Assembly (NCBI GenBank): GCA_002305615.1
Contig: DBPU01000034.1
Coordinates: 3,217-16,394 of the forward strand
From: Verrucomicrobia bacterium UBA1412
GTDB lineage: Bacteria; Verrucomicrobiota; Verrucomicrobiia; Limisphaerales; UBA1412
Length of the DNA: 13,178 nucleotides
Direction: 5' to 3'
Positions 6,419-12,721 of the stretch are shown here, piece after piece; the stretch's first letter is position 1; every line of letters starts with the position of its first letter. Both the position numbers and the translations under genes were made by a program. The notes beneath the pieces were generated by a model, which made no database searches, was not told the origin of the DNA, and saw only the letters and a program-made list of their open reading frames with translations.

Positions 6419-7984
6419 CTACTTGTTCTTCAGAACCCGCCCCTCGTTCAACTCCATAATGCGATTGATACAACGGGGTATTTCCTTTGCGTAGTGCGTT
6501 ACAAAAATGAGTGTAGCTTTTGTCAAAACGATTGCTTCATCAACTGATTCCAGTATTCGCGACCGATAAAAAATATCCAGTCCCTGACATATTTCATCCA
6601 GTATTAGAAGACGCGGACGGTTCACTACAGCTCTTGCCAGAAGAATCATTCTTTGATCACCCAGAGATACATTTCCAAAATCATCATCGGCAATTGAGGA
6701 GAGCTTCCAGCGCTCAATCCACTCCTCCACCCTCTCCTGCTGAGCCGGGTTGGCGGCCGTATGCAAACCAGCTGAATGAAAGAAGCCCGAGGCAATCACC
6801 TGACGGCAGGTCCATCCGCTCGGGTAGTGCAGATGCAGCTCAGGTGAAAGCCAGCCCATTTTCTGGCGGATTTGCCAGAGTGAACGCGTGGAGTTGTAAT
6901 GCTCGCCCATGACACGAATGGAAAGTGAATAGGCCAGCGGATGATCTCCCTGAATCAAGCTCAGGAGGCTGGTCTTGCCTGCACCGTTGGGGCCCAGAAG
7001 AAGCCAATTCTCACCGGGATAAATTTTCCAATCTATTTGATCCAGAATGACTCTTTCTCCAATATGGAAAGATACTTTTTCCAATTCCACCAGGGGTTCC
7101 TCCTCGTTGGCTGCCGGTTCCGATGAAGTTATATTGGCTGGGAGCCTTGAAGTGGAGAGCGATGCCCATTCCCGTGAAAGCCGTCTCGCCAATGGGTGAG
7201 CCAACATATCTTCTTTAGACCCCTTGGCCACGACGCGTCCCTCATCCAGAAGAAGAAGATGGGTCACCGGCTCCAGCAATTCATCCGGACGGGCCAGAAG
7301 TGTAAAAACGGGCATCCCCAGCTGCATTAATTGATTCAGGAGATGATGCAACACCTGGCGGGTCTGAACATCCAGACCGCCAAAGGGTTCATCCAGAACC
7401 AACAGCCTGGGCGAATGCAGAAGCGCATTGACCAGGATCAATTTCCGCTGCTCGCCATTGGAGAGATGGAGGAGCTTTCGGCTCAAGAGCTCGGGCTTGA
7501 GCCGCATCCAGTCGAGGAACTGCCGGCGCTTCTCCTCAAAAACTTCAGGCTCCACTCCCCTGTGGCCGATTTCAAAGGGGTTAATTTCCTCCACCCATTG
7601 GCGGGAGATAAACGCATCGGCCGTGAGGGAACCTTCCCCAAGTCCGCTGTGCCAACGGGATTGATAGAAGGAGCTCTCGGAAGTCAAAATACGCCGATGC
7701 ACTTCCGGAGAAATGTGCATCACCGGGCGGCGATTGGCCAGAGCGGGAATCTCCATGCACTCGGGTACCTGAGGCAGATTCAGATGAATTTGCCCATGCA
7801 AAGGAGGAACCCTCCGGGTGAGCGCTTCGGCGAAGTAGCGCTTACCCGAGGCATTTCCACCCAAGGCAGCCCACTGTTCGCCCGGCCGCCAGAGCCACTC
7901 AACGCCAGAAAAAATTGGAGACTCTCTGGAGTCGCGCAGGGTGACATTTTCCCATTTTATCCAAAAATCAAAATTGTCGTTCAT
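6419..7984 (-). CDS. ModF/PhrA-like ABC protein with two fused ATPase domains, first Walker A degenerate
   Basis: The product is 521 aa with two ABC ATPase domains and no membrane segment, like E. coli ModF (490 aa). Domain 1: Walker A at 42-49 reads GGNASGKR, signature LSNGEQ (174-179), Walker B LLVLDE (194-199). Domain 2: Walker A GPNGAGKT (331-338), signature VSLGDQ (439-444), Walker B LLILDE (459-464), switch His497 in FVTHYAKE. Domain 1 has Arg49 where Ser or Thr should bind magnesium, and it has no H-loop His (LLARPDE); domain 2 looks intact. The ATG at 7984 was chosen over an in-frame TTG at 8029, which lies in the loop of a stem-loop and adds 15 unconserved-looking residues; neither has a clear Shine-Dalgarno sequence. 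It follows aspS by 84 nt. No molybdate genes are nearby, so the function is open; the ModF/PhrA label is by resemblance only. Confidence 0.85.
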   Translation of the reverse strand: MNDNFDFWIKWENVTLRDSRESPIFSGVEWLWRPGEQWAALGGNASGKRYFAEALTRRVPPLHGQIHLNLPQVPECMEIPALANRRPVMHISPEVHRRILTSESSFYQSRWHSGLGEGSLTADAFISRQWVEEINPFEIGHRGVEPEVFEEKRRQFLDWMRLKPELLSRKLLHLSNGEQRKLILVNALLHSPRLLVLDEPFGGLDVQTRQVLHHLLNQLMQLGMPVFTLLARPDELLEPVTHLLLLDEGRVVAKGSKEDMLAHPLARRLSREWASLSTSRLPANITSSEPAANEEEPLVELEKVSFHIGERVILDQIDWKIYPGENWLLLGPNGAGKTSLLSLIQGDHPLAYSLSIRVMGEHYNSTRSLWQIRQKMGWLSPELHLHYPSGWTCRQVIASGFFHSAGLHTAANPAQQERVEEWIERWKLSSIADDDFGNVSLGDQRMILLARAVVNRPRLLILDEICQGLDIFYRSRILESVDEAIVLTKATLIFVTHYAKEIPRCINRIMELNEGRVLKNK

Positions 7985-8007
7985 CGGTTCAATCAGCCAA
8001 AGGTAAA

Positions 8008-8042
8008 GGCCAATCCTCGGCTTGTTCAACCGCAGATTGGCC
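8008..8042 (-). other. Stem-loop between aspS and the ABC gene
   Basis: GGCCAATC (8042-8035 on the minus strand) pairs perfectly with GATTGGCC (8015-8008). Inside, CGGTT and AGCCG pair around a GAACA loop, separated from the outer stem by a TG/AG internal loop. It lies 27 nt after the aspS stop and ends 23 nt before the ABC ATG. Only TTT follows, so it is a poor terminator. It may set the relative expression or mRNA stability of the two genes. Confidence 0.45.
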
Positions 8043-8068
8043 CTGTAAATTCATTCTAAATATGAATA

Positions 8069-9898
8069 TTAACTATTTTGAAGCGGCTCTTGAGACGGGG
8101 TCTCTTTTTTCACGTTCAAAGTCAGATGCAGATCGCGGAGCTGCGACTCCTCCACTTTGCCCGGGGATTGAGTCATCAGGCAGGCGCCTTTCATGGTTTT
8201 GGGGAAAGCAATAACGTCGCGAATACTGGTTGAACCGCAAAGCATCGCTACCAGACGGTCAAAACCCAGAGCGATTCCACCATGCGGCGGGGCTCCGTAC
8301 CGGAAGGCCTCCAGCATATAACCGAAACGACTCTGAACCAGATCAGGCGGAATCTTCAACACCTCTTCAAAAATCGTCTTCTGCACAGAGGGCTGATGAA
8401 TACGGATGGAACCTCCGCCCAACTCTACTCCATTAACCACAATATCATAGTGCTGGCCACGTACCTTCAACGGGTCATCCTTCAAGAGAGGGATATCCTC
8501 GACAACCGGCGACGTGAAAGGATGATGAGAAGAATACCAGCGTTCCATCTCCGGATCATAGCTCATGAGAGGGAAATCGACCACCCAGAGGAAATTAAAC
8601 TGATCGGCCGGTATCTGGAGTTTGCCCTGCGCTTTGAGAAGCTCGGCACAATAGAGACGTATCCGGCCCAGAATTTCGCAGGCACGCAACCATTCCTTGT
8701 CAGCCGCAAAGAGGATCAGGTCCCCTTCTTCAACCTGAAGCTTCCGGGTGAGCGCCTCTTTCTCAGATTCGCTGAAGAACTTGGCGATAGGCGACTTCCA
8801 GTTTCCGTTTTCCACCTTGATGGAGGCAAGGCCTTTGGCGCCCAGACCGGTAGCGATTTCGGTCATCGCCTCCAGTTGACCCTGAGTCGCACCTGCCAGC
8901 CCCTTGGCGTTGATGGCCTTGACCACACCGCCGGCGGCAACGGTGCCGCTAAAGACTTTGAAAGCGCTTGTTTTGAATTCCTCGGAGAAATCATTCAGTT
9001 CCATCCCAAAACGGGTATCGGGCTTATCAATTCCCCAGCGGTTCATGACTTCATGGAAGCTGATCCGCGCGAAAGGCGTAGGAATATCGATATTGCGCGC
9101 CAATTTCCAGACGCGCTTCAGGAGACCCTCGATCAGGCAGTAGATATCCTCCCGTTCGATAAAGGACATCTCGATATCGAGCTGGGTGAACTCAGGCTGG
9201 CGGTCGGCACGCAGGTCTTCATCGCGGTAGCAGCGCGCCAACTGGAAATACTTTTCCACACCGCTCACCATCAGTATCTGCTTGAACTGCTGGGGCGATT
9301 GCGGCAGCGCATAGAAGTAACCGGGCATATTCCGGAAAGGAACAATAAACTCCCGGGCTCCCTCGGGGGTGGATTTGAAGAGAGTCGGCGTCTCCACTTC
9401 CAGAAAGCCTTGTTCATCCATGTAAGTCCTCAGCTCCATGGCGATTTTGCTGCGCAGGCGCAAATTATTGATCATCTCCGGGCGGCGCAGGTCCAGATAA
9501 CGATACTGAAGGCGGAGCTCTTCATTGACCTTGAGCGTCGTCTCGGAGTCATTTATCGGGAAAGGAAGAACGGCGGCCTGGTTTAAAATTTCCAGTTCTT
9601 CAACGACGACTTCGATTTCTCCGGTCGGGATGCGATCGGTCGGGTTGTTGCCGGGACGGCGGCGCACCTTGCCGGTAAGAGCGATGACGCTTTCACTGCG
9701 GAGGCTCGAGGCAGTGTTAATAATCTCAGCCGATAAATTCGAGGGGTCAAAAACGGCTTGGGTAATCCCCTCGCGGTCGCGAATATCAATGAAAATCAGA
9801 CCTCCCAGGTCGCGGCGCAAGTGCACCCAACCCATCAGGGTAACTTTTTCTCCGATATGTTGAGCTCTGAGCTCATTGCAATGATGTGTGCGTCTCAT
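8069..9898 (-). CDS. aspS: Aspartyl-tRNA synthetase, bacterial type
   Basis: AspRS charges tRNA-Asp with aspartate in the cytoplasm. The product is 609 aa, near the usual bacterial length of about 590. The N-terminal anticodon-binding OB fold is clear (MGWVHLRRDLGGLIFIDIRD). The class II core has ESTPEGAREF-like sequence, SPQQFKQILMVSGVEKYFQ, the motif 2 RCYRDEDLRADRQPEFTQLD and the motif 3 GGIALGFDRLVAMLCG. The bacterial GAD insertion sits about residues 290-420. Leu31 after Arg-Arg-Asp matches enzymes that charge only tRNA-Asp; His there is typical of the non-discriminating type, so this is probably discriminating. The start at 9898 matches the family N-terminus (MRRTHHC) and has AAGG 7 nt upstream; a longer reading to 9976 would run through the promoter. 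It is first gene of a pair with the ABC protein. Confidence 0.97.
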   Translation of the reverse strand: MRRTHHCNELRAQHIGEKVTLMGWVHLRRDLGGLIFIDIRDREGITQAVFDPSNLSAEIINTASSLRSESVIALTGKVRRRPGNNPTDRIPTGEIEVVVEELEILNQAAVLPFPINDSETTLKVNEELRLQYRYLDLRRPEMINNLRLRSKIAMELRTYMDEQGFLEVETPTLFKSTPEGAREFIVPFRNMPGYFYALPQSPQQFKQILMVSGVEKYFQLARCYRDEDLRADRQPEFTQLDIEMSFIEREDIYCLIEGLLKRVWKLARNIDIPTPFARISFHEVMNRWGIDKPDTRFGMELNDFSEEFKTSAFKVFSGTVAAGGVVKAINAKGLAGATQGQLEAMTEIATGLGAKGLASIKVENGNWKSPIAKFFSESEKEALTRKLQVEEGDLILFAADKEWLRACEILGRIRLYCAELLKAQGKLQIPADQFNFLWVVDFPLMSYDPEMERWYSSHHPFTSPVVEDIPLLKDDPLKVRGQHYDIVVNGVELGGGSIRIHQPSVQKTIFEEVLKIPPDLVQSRFGYMLEAFRYGAPPHGGIALGFDRLVAMLCGSTSIRDVIAFPKTMKGACLMTQSPGKVEESQLRDLHLTLNVKKETPSQEPLQNS

Positions 9899-9947
9899 AC
9901 TTTTACCTTGCTGCAAGAGAGTTTTAATCCCATTGCCGGCGGCGCGA

Positions 9948-9976
9948 ATTCTCCCACACCGCTCTCGCAAAGTCAA
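9948..9976 (-). promoter_or_regulatory. Sigma70-type promoter of aspS
   Basis: On the minus strand TTGACT (9976-9971) is followed after 17 nt by GAGAAT (9953-9948). The -35 matches at five of six bases and the -10 at four. Transcription would begin near 9941, giving a leader of about 43 nt to the aspS ATG. This supports the 9898 start over 9976. Confidence 0.45.
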
Positions 9977-10148
9977 TGCGCCGGCAGCTCCCGGTTTTTC
10001 TCAGGATTTGCAGGCTCCACGGCGATTGCCTTAGCGCAATTAAAGAAAAAAATGGGTTCCGGATTACTTATCTTTTTGCGGAAAAGCGCCTTATATTCAC
10101 AGAATACCGAAGTTAAAGAGCCGCTTCCTCCCGGGCTAGAGTTTATCG

Positions 10149-10177
10149 TTGATTTTTGGTTTGGAATCCTTTATAAG
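10149..10177 (+). promoter_or_regulatory. Sigma70-type promoter of gap
   Basis: TTGATT (10149-10154) is followed after 17 nt by TATAAG (10172-10177, five of six bases matching TATAAT). Transcription would begin near 10184, giving a leader of about 44 nt. Confidence 0.45.
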
Positions 10178-10186
10178 GGGTGCGTG

Positions 10187-10207
10187 TGCGTCCCATCACC
10201 GGACGCA
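10187..10207 (+). other. Hairpin at the 5' end of the predicted gap transcript
   Basis: TGCGTCC (10187-10193) pairs with GGACGCA (10201-10207) around a 7-nt loop. It begins within about 3 nt of the predicted start and ends 20 nt before the ATG. TTTTAT follows, so a weak attenuator is conceivable, but a stabilising 5' stem fits a highly expressed gene better. Confidence 0.4.
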
Positions 10208-10227
10208 TTTTATAAAGAATACGAAAT

Positions 10228-11277
10228 ATGCCAGTTAAAGTTGCTATCAATGGGTTCGGGCGCATCGGCCGTTTGGTTTTCCGTGCGATTTCCGAACAGG
10301 GTCTTATCGAAAAAGGGATCGTCGACGTCGTTGCTGTGGGCGATATCGTCCCTGCAGACAATCTTGCTTATCTCCTCAAATACGATTCCATTCAAGGTCG
10401 TTTTGCTGGTACGGTGGATTTCAAACAATCCACTCCTGATAAAGATCCCGATGTCCTGGTGGTCAATGGGAAAGAAATCAAAGTCGTCAGCGCCAAGGAT
10501 CCCTCGGGTCTTCCCTGGAAAGATCTGGGCGTAGACGTGGTCATTGAATCCACGGGTCTTTTCACCGATGCCACCAAGGCCAAAGGCCACATCACCGCGG
10601 GTGCCAAGCGCGTCATCATCTCCGCTCCTGCAAAGAACGAAGATATCACCGTTGTCATGGGCGTCAATAACACGCTCTATGATCCTGCAAAGCATTTCAT
10701 CGTTTCCAATGCCTCCTGCACCACCAACTGTCTGGCTCCGCTGGTCCATGTCCTCCTCAAAGAAGGCATCGGCCTGGAAGAGGGTCTCATGACCACTGTT
10801 CACAGCTATACAGCCACCCAGAAGACGGTGGATGGCCCCAGCCGCAAGGATTGGAAAGGCGGACGTTCCGCAGCCATCAACATCATTCCTTCCACCACGG
10901 GAGCCGCCAAGGCAGTGGGTTTGGTTTGCCCTGAAGTCAAAGGCAAGCTGACCGGTATGTCCCTGCGCGTACCCACCCCGACCGTCTCCGTGGTTGACCT
11001 GACCGTCAAGACCACCAAGGAAACCTCTTATGAAGAGATTTGCAAACTGATGAAGAAAGCCAGCGAAACCTATCTCAAGGGCATTCTCGATGTCACTTCT
11101 GACCAGGTTGTCTCCTCTGATTTCATTCATTGCACCAAGTCCTCGATCTTCGATGCGGGTTCAGGTATCGGTTTGAACAGCAAGTTCTTCAAGCTGATCA
11201 GCTGGTACGATAACGAATGGGGTTACAGCTATCGCGTGGGCGATCTGTTGGCCTACATGATCCAGAAGGGTATCTAA
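10228..11277 (+). CDS. gap: Glyceraldehyde-3-phosphate dehydrogenase, type I
   Basis: GAPDH oxidises glyceraldehyde 3-phosphate to 1,3-bisphosphoglycerate in glycolysis (and the reverse in gluconeogenesis). The product is 349 aa. The Rossmann fold starts with INGFGRIGR; Asp39 in VAVGDIV fits NAD rather than NADP use. The catalytic Cys164 is in SNASCTTNC and the activating His192 in TTVHSYTATQ. RVPTPTVSVVDL and SWYDNEWGYSYRV complete the catalytic domain. Compared with E. coli GapA it has an extra few residues before the second strand (SEQGLIEKGIVDVV) and other short differences (VLVVNGKEIKVV, HSYTATQ, SETYLKGIL) that recall the trypanosomatid glycosomal form and some bacterial relatives. The start is fixed by the conserved N-terminus; no Shine-Dalgarno sequence is evident. 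It is monocistronic with its own promoter and terminator. Confidence 0.97.
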   Translation: MPVKVAINGFGRIGRLVFRAISEQGLIEKGIVDVVAVGDIVPADNLAYLLKYDSIQGRFAGTVDFKQSTPDKDPDVLVVNGKEIKVVSAKDPSGLPWKDLGVDVVIESTGLFTDATKAKGHITAGAKRVIISAPAKNEDITVVMGVNNTLYDPAKHFIVSNASCTTNCLAPLVHVLLKEGIGLEEGLMTTVHSYTATQKTVDGPSRKDWKGGRSAAINIIPSTTGAAKAVGLVCPEVKGKLTGMSLRVPTPTVSVVDLTVKTTKETSYEEICKLMKKASETYLKGILDVTSDQVVSSDFIHCTKSSIFDAGSGIGLNSKFFKLISWYDNEWGYSYRVGDLLAYMIQKGI

Positions 11278-11300
11278 TTGACCTTCCTTTAAAGGATCAT

Positions 11301-11320
11301 TTGCTCTAGCTAAAGAGCAA
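11301..11320 (+). other. Small hairpin after gap
   Basis: TTGCTCT (11301-11307) and AGAGCAA (11314-11320) pair around a 6-nt loop, 23 nt after the gap stop and just before the terminator. Pairing of a short hairpin with a strong terminator is also seen after ilvD. Confidence 0.35.
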
Positions 11321-11326
11321 TATAAG

Positions 11327-11360
11327 AAAAGAGAGTATCTGCGAAGATACTCTCTTTTTT
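11327..11360 (+). terminator. Bidirectional intrinsic terminator between gap and the TIM-barrel gene
   Basis: AAAAGAGAGTATCT (11327-11340) pairs perfectly over 14 bp with 11345-11358 around a GCGA (GNRA) tetraloop, ending in a run of T. The perfect arms with A on one side and T on the other should stop transcription from gap and from the convergent gene that ends at 11400. Confidence 0.9.
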
Positions 11361-11399
11361 ATTTGGTTTTTTGCCCCGTGAAAGGGAGGTTTGGTTTAG

Positions 11400-12362
11400 T
11401 TAAAGCTTGAACGCTTTTCTCAGCATGGCGATGCTCTTAGGCACAGCCGTAGCCGCGTCTTCCTTACCTTCAAACTCCAGGCCGATATAGCCCGAGTAGC
11501 CCGCACCGGTCACGATCCGGGCGATCCTCTCGTAGTCCAAATCCAGGGTATACCACTCGCCTCCGCCGTAATAGGTCTTGGCGTGCATGTAGCCGATCCG
11601 CGGAGCCAGCTTGGCGATTTTATCATACGGCTCTTCGAGGAAGTTGCCCGTATCACACATCATCCCCAGCCACGGCGAATTGACGGCATCGACAATCCGG
11701 ATAACGCCCTCGGGGTTCGAGGTCAGGCCCCAGTGATTTTCCAGGTTGAGCACGACGCCGCACTCCTGTGCCTTGGGGATACATTCACCGATGCAATCAA
11801 TACACATCTTGAAGGCATCATCCAGAGTGTAACCCTCAATGGGCGGTTCGATTCCGCGGGCTTCCATCAGCCCATCAAAAGATTTTATGGTGTTCCAGCG
11901 TCCGCTGTTGAGCCGGATGGAAGGAATCCCCATCTGGTAGGCCAGCTCGATGCAGTGCTTCGTATGTTCAATATTCTTTTTGAGCACCTCTTTATCGGCA
12001 TAAACAAAGCCCTGGTGAATCGATAGAGCGCACAAATCCACTCCCGCAAGGAAGGCATGGCGCTTGATGCGGTTGAGGTACGCCTTCTCCTCACTCTCCA
12101 TCTGGCGATGGAGCACTTCGACCGCGATTCCCATTTCTCCGGCATGGGTGATCACATCTTCCATGGGATACTTCTCCGGCTTGAAATGCCAGTAGCTGTA
12201 ACTGGATACCGCCAGCTTCACGGGCGCCTTGGACGCGGCTGCATTTGAAGAGAGAAGTTTTTGAGATCCTTTGGTCTGAGCCCCCGCAAAGGAAGGGAGA
12301 ACCAGCCCGGCCGCACCTGCCAAAGTACCCGCCAGGAAATTTCTGCGTGATTGTTTCATCAT
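11400..12362 (-). CDS. Tat-signal TIM-barrel sugar phosphate isomerase/epimerase-like protein
   Basis: The product is 320 aa. The N-terminus has a twin-arginine signal (SRRNFLAG, then an Ala/Leu-rich core ending near FAGA-QT), so it is exported folded, probably with its metal bound. The rest is a xylose isomerase-like (AP endonuclease 2) TIM barrel. Likely metal ligands are Glu208 (LNLENHWG), Asp237 (MMCDTGNF), His260 (GYMHAKTYYG) and Glu296 (IGLEFEG), each at the end of a barrel strand. The family includes isomerases and epimerases acting on sugars and inositols; the substrate here cannot be named. Such Tat-exported members are frequent in Planctomycetes and Verrucomicrobia. It stands alone, so context does not help. 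Two ATG codons occur in a row (12362 and 12359) with no clear Shine-Dalgarno sequence. A weak promoter lies at 12410-12438, and a structured RNA lies further upstream. Confidence 0.88.
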   Translation of the reverse strand: MMKQSRRNFLAGTLAGAAGLVLPSFAGAQTKGSQKLLSSNAAASKAPVKLAVSSYSYWHFKPEKYPMEDVITHAGEMGIAVEVLHRQMESEEKAYLNRIKRHAFLAGVDLCALSIHQGFVYADKEVLKKNIEHTKHCIELAYQMGIPSIRLNSGRWNTIKSFDGLMEARGIEPPIEGYTLDDAFKMCIDCIGECIPKAQECGVVLNLENHWGLTSNPEGVIRIVDAVNSPWLGMMCDTGNFLEEPYDKIAKLAPRIGYMHAKTYYGGGEWYTLDLDYERIARIVTGAGYSGYIGLEFEGKEDAATAVPKSIAMLRKAFKL

Positions 12363-12409
12363 ATCTGTTTGTATCTGTATATTTTGAAAATTATGAACCT
12401 AACGCACCG

Positions 12410-12438
12410 ACTCTAGCCGATTTATCAACGGAAGACAA
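12410..12438 (-). promoter_or_regulatory. Weak promoter candidate of the TIM-barrel gene
   Basis: On the minus strand TTGTCT (12438-12433) is followed after 17 nt by TAGAGT (12415-12410). Each box matches its consensus at four of six bases. The leader would be about 40 nt. Confidence 0.25.
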
Positions 12439-12499
12439 ACCGGAAAAATGTCGTTTTTTTAGAAACGCCGAAACGGCAGAGCACGGGAGAACAGAGGAG

Positions 12500-12582
12500 A
12501 AAAAAAGGAGCTGGTTTGCCGGAAACTGCACCCGCAGCCTCCCATGATTAAAACAACGAAATCAAGATAAAACAAACCAGCC
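12500..12582 (-). ncRNA. Candidate structured small RNA or leader RNA, about 83 nt, three-way junction with U-tract
   Basis: On the minus strand the 5' end GCTGGTTTG (12581-12573) pairs perfectly with CAAACCAGC (12518-12510). TCC and seven T (12506-12500) follow. Inside the closing stem lie two hairpins. One is TGATT/AATCA (12564-12560 with 12549-12545). The other is GGAGGCTGC/GCAGTTTCC (12542-12534 with 12529-12521), 9 bp around a GGGT loop and including two G-U pairs that would be A-C mismatches on the plus strand. A promoter 7 nt before the 5' end fits a transcript starting right at the closing stem. I recognise no known RNA family. It may be an independent small RNA, or a regulatory leader of the TIM-barrel gene, whose ATG is 138 nt past the T-run. 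Chance folding cannot be excluded. Confidence 0.35.
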
Positions 12583-12588
12583 AGTCTC

Positions 12589-12616
12589 TTTATATCGTCC
12601 CAAGCGAGTTTGTCCA
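12589..12616 (-). promoter_or_regulatory. Promoter candidate for the structured RNA
   Basis: On the minus strand TGGACA (12616-12611, five of six bases) is followed after 16 nt by TATAAA (12594-12589, five of six). Transcription would start near 12582, exactly where the closing stem of the RNA begins. Confidence 0.4.
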
Positions 12617-12721
12617 ATCTTTTTTTCCTGAATTTATGCGTCTACCTCCTATTCTGCTGGGAGAAAGGAAAATAGAGGATGATCTCTTTTACTTGAACGG
12701 GATGAAAAAAATCTGAAAACC

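Larger units (their letters stand above)
9899..10227. other. Divergent intergenic region between aspS and gap
   Basis: This 329-bp stretch holds the aspS promoter on the left, the gap promoter and a leader hairpin on the right. The middle (about 9980-10145) shows no gene, strong repeat or convincing extra promoter. A plus-strand open frame through it merely overlaps the starts of both genes and has no recognisable protein content. Confidence 0.7.
12363..12721. other. 359-bp intergenic region with a candidate RNA and two promoter candidates
   Basis: From the left, this region has a weak promoter for the TIM-barrel gene, then a purine-rich plus strand (about 12483-12510, a C/U-rich tract on the minus strand), then the structured RNA candidate with its promoter. 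From about 12617 to 12721 I see only AT-rich sequence and no strong terminator for the DUF4230-like gene. No protein-coding frame here is convincing. Confidence 0.6.

Noticed and set aside
8282..9586. Plus-strand open frame of 434 codons opposite aspS
   Set aside because: It is antisense to a clear aspartyl-tRNA synthetase, is His/Arg/Leu-rich without any domain, and has no ribosome binding site. It is a shadow of the conserved gene.
9758..10534. Plus-strand frame of 258 codons across the aspS-gap intergenic region
   Set aside because: It overlaps the starts of both real genes, passes through both promoters and encodes no recognisable domain.
10210..11130. Minus-strand open frame of 306 codons opposite gap
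   Set aside because: It is antisense to a complete GAPDH and has low-complexity Gly/Asp-rich content typical of shadow frames.
12245..12547. Plus-strand frame of 100 codons in the right intergenic region
   Set aside because: Its start lies inside the opposite-strand TIM-barrel gene and its content is compositionally odd (charged, Lys/Glu/Arg-rich) with no domain.
12644..12650. Perfect AGGAGGT on the minus strand
   Set aside because: No ATG, GTG or TTG occurs at a usable distance downstream, so it is probably chance.
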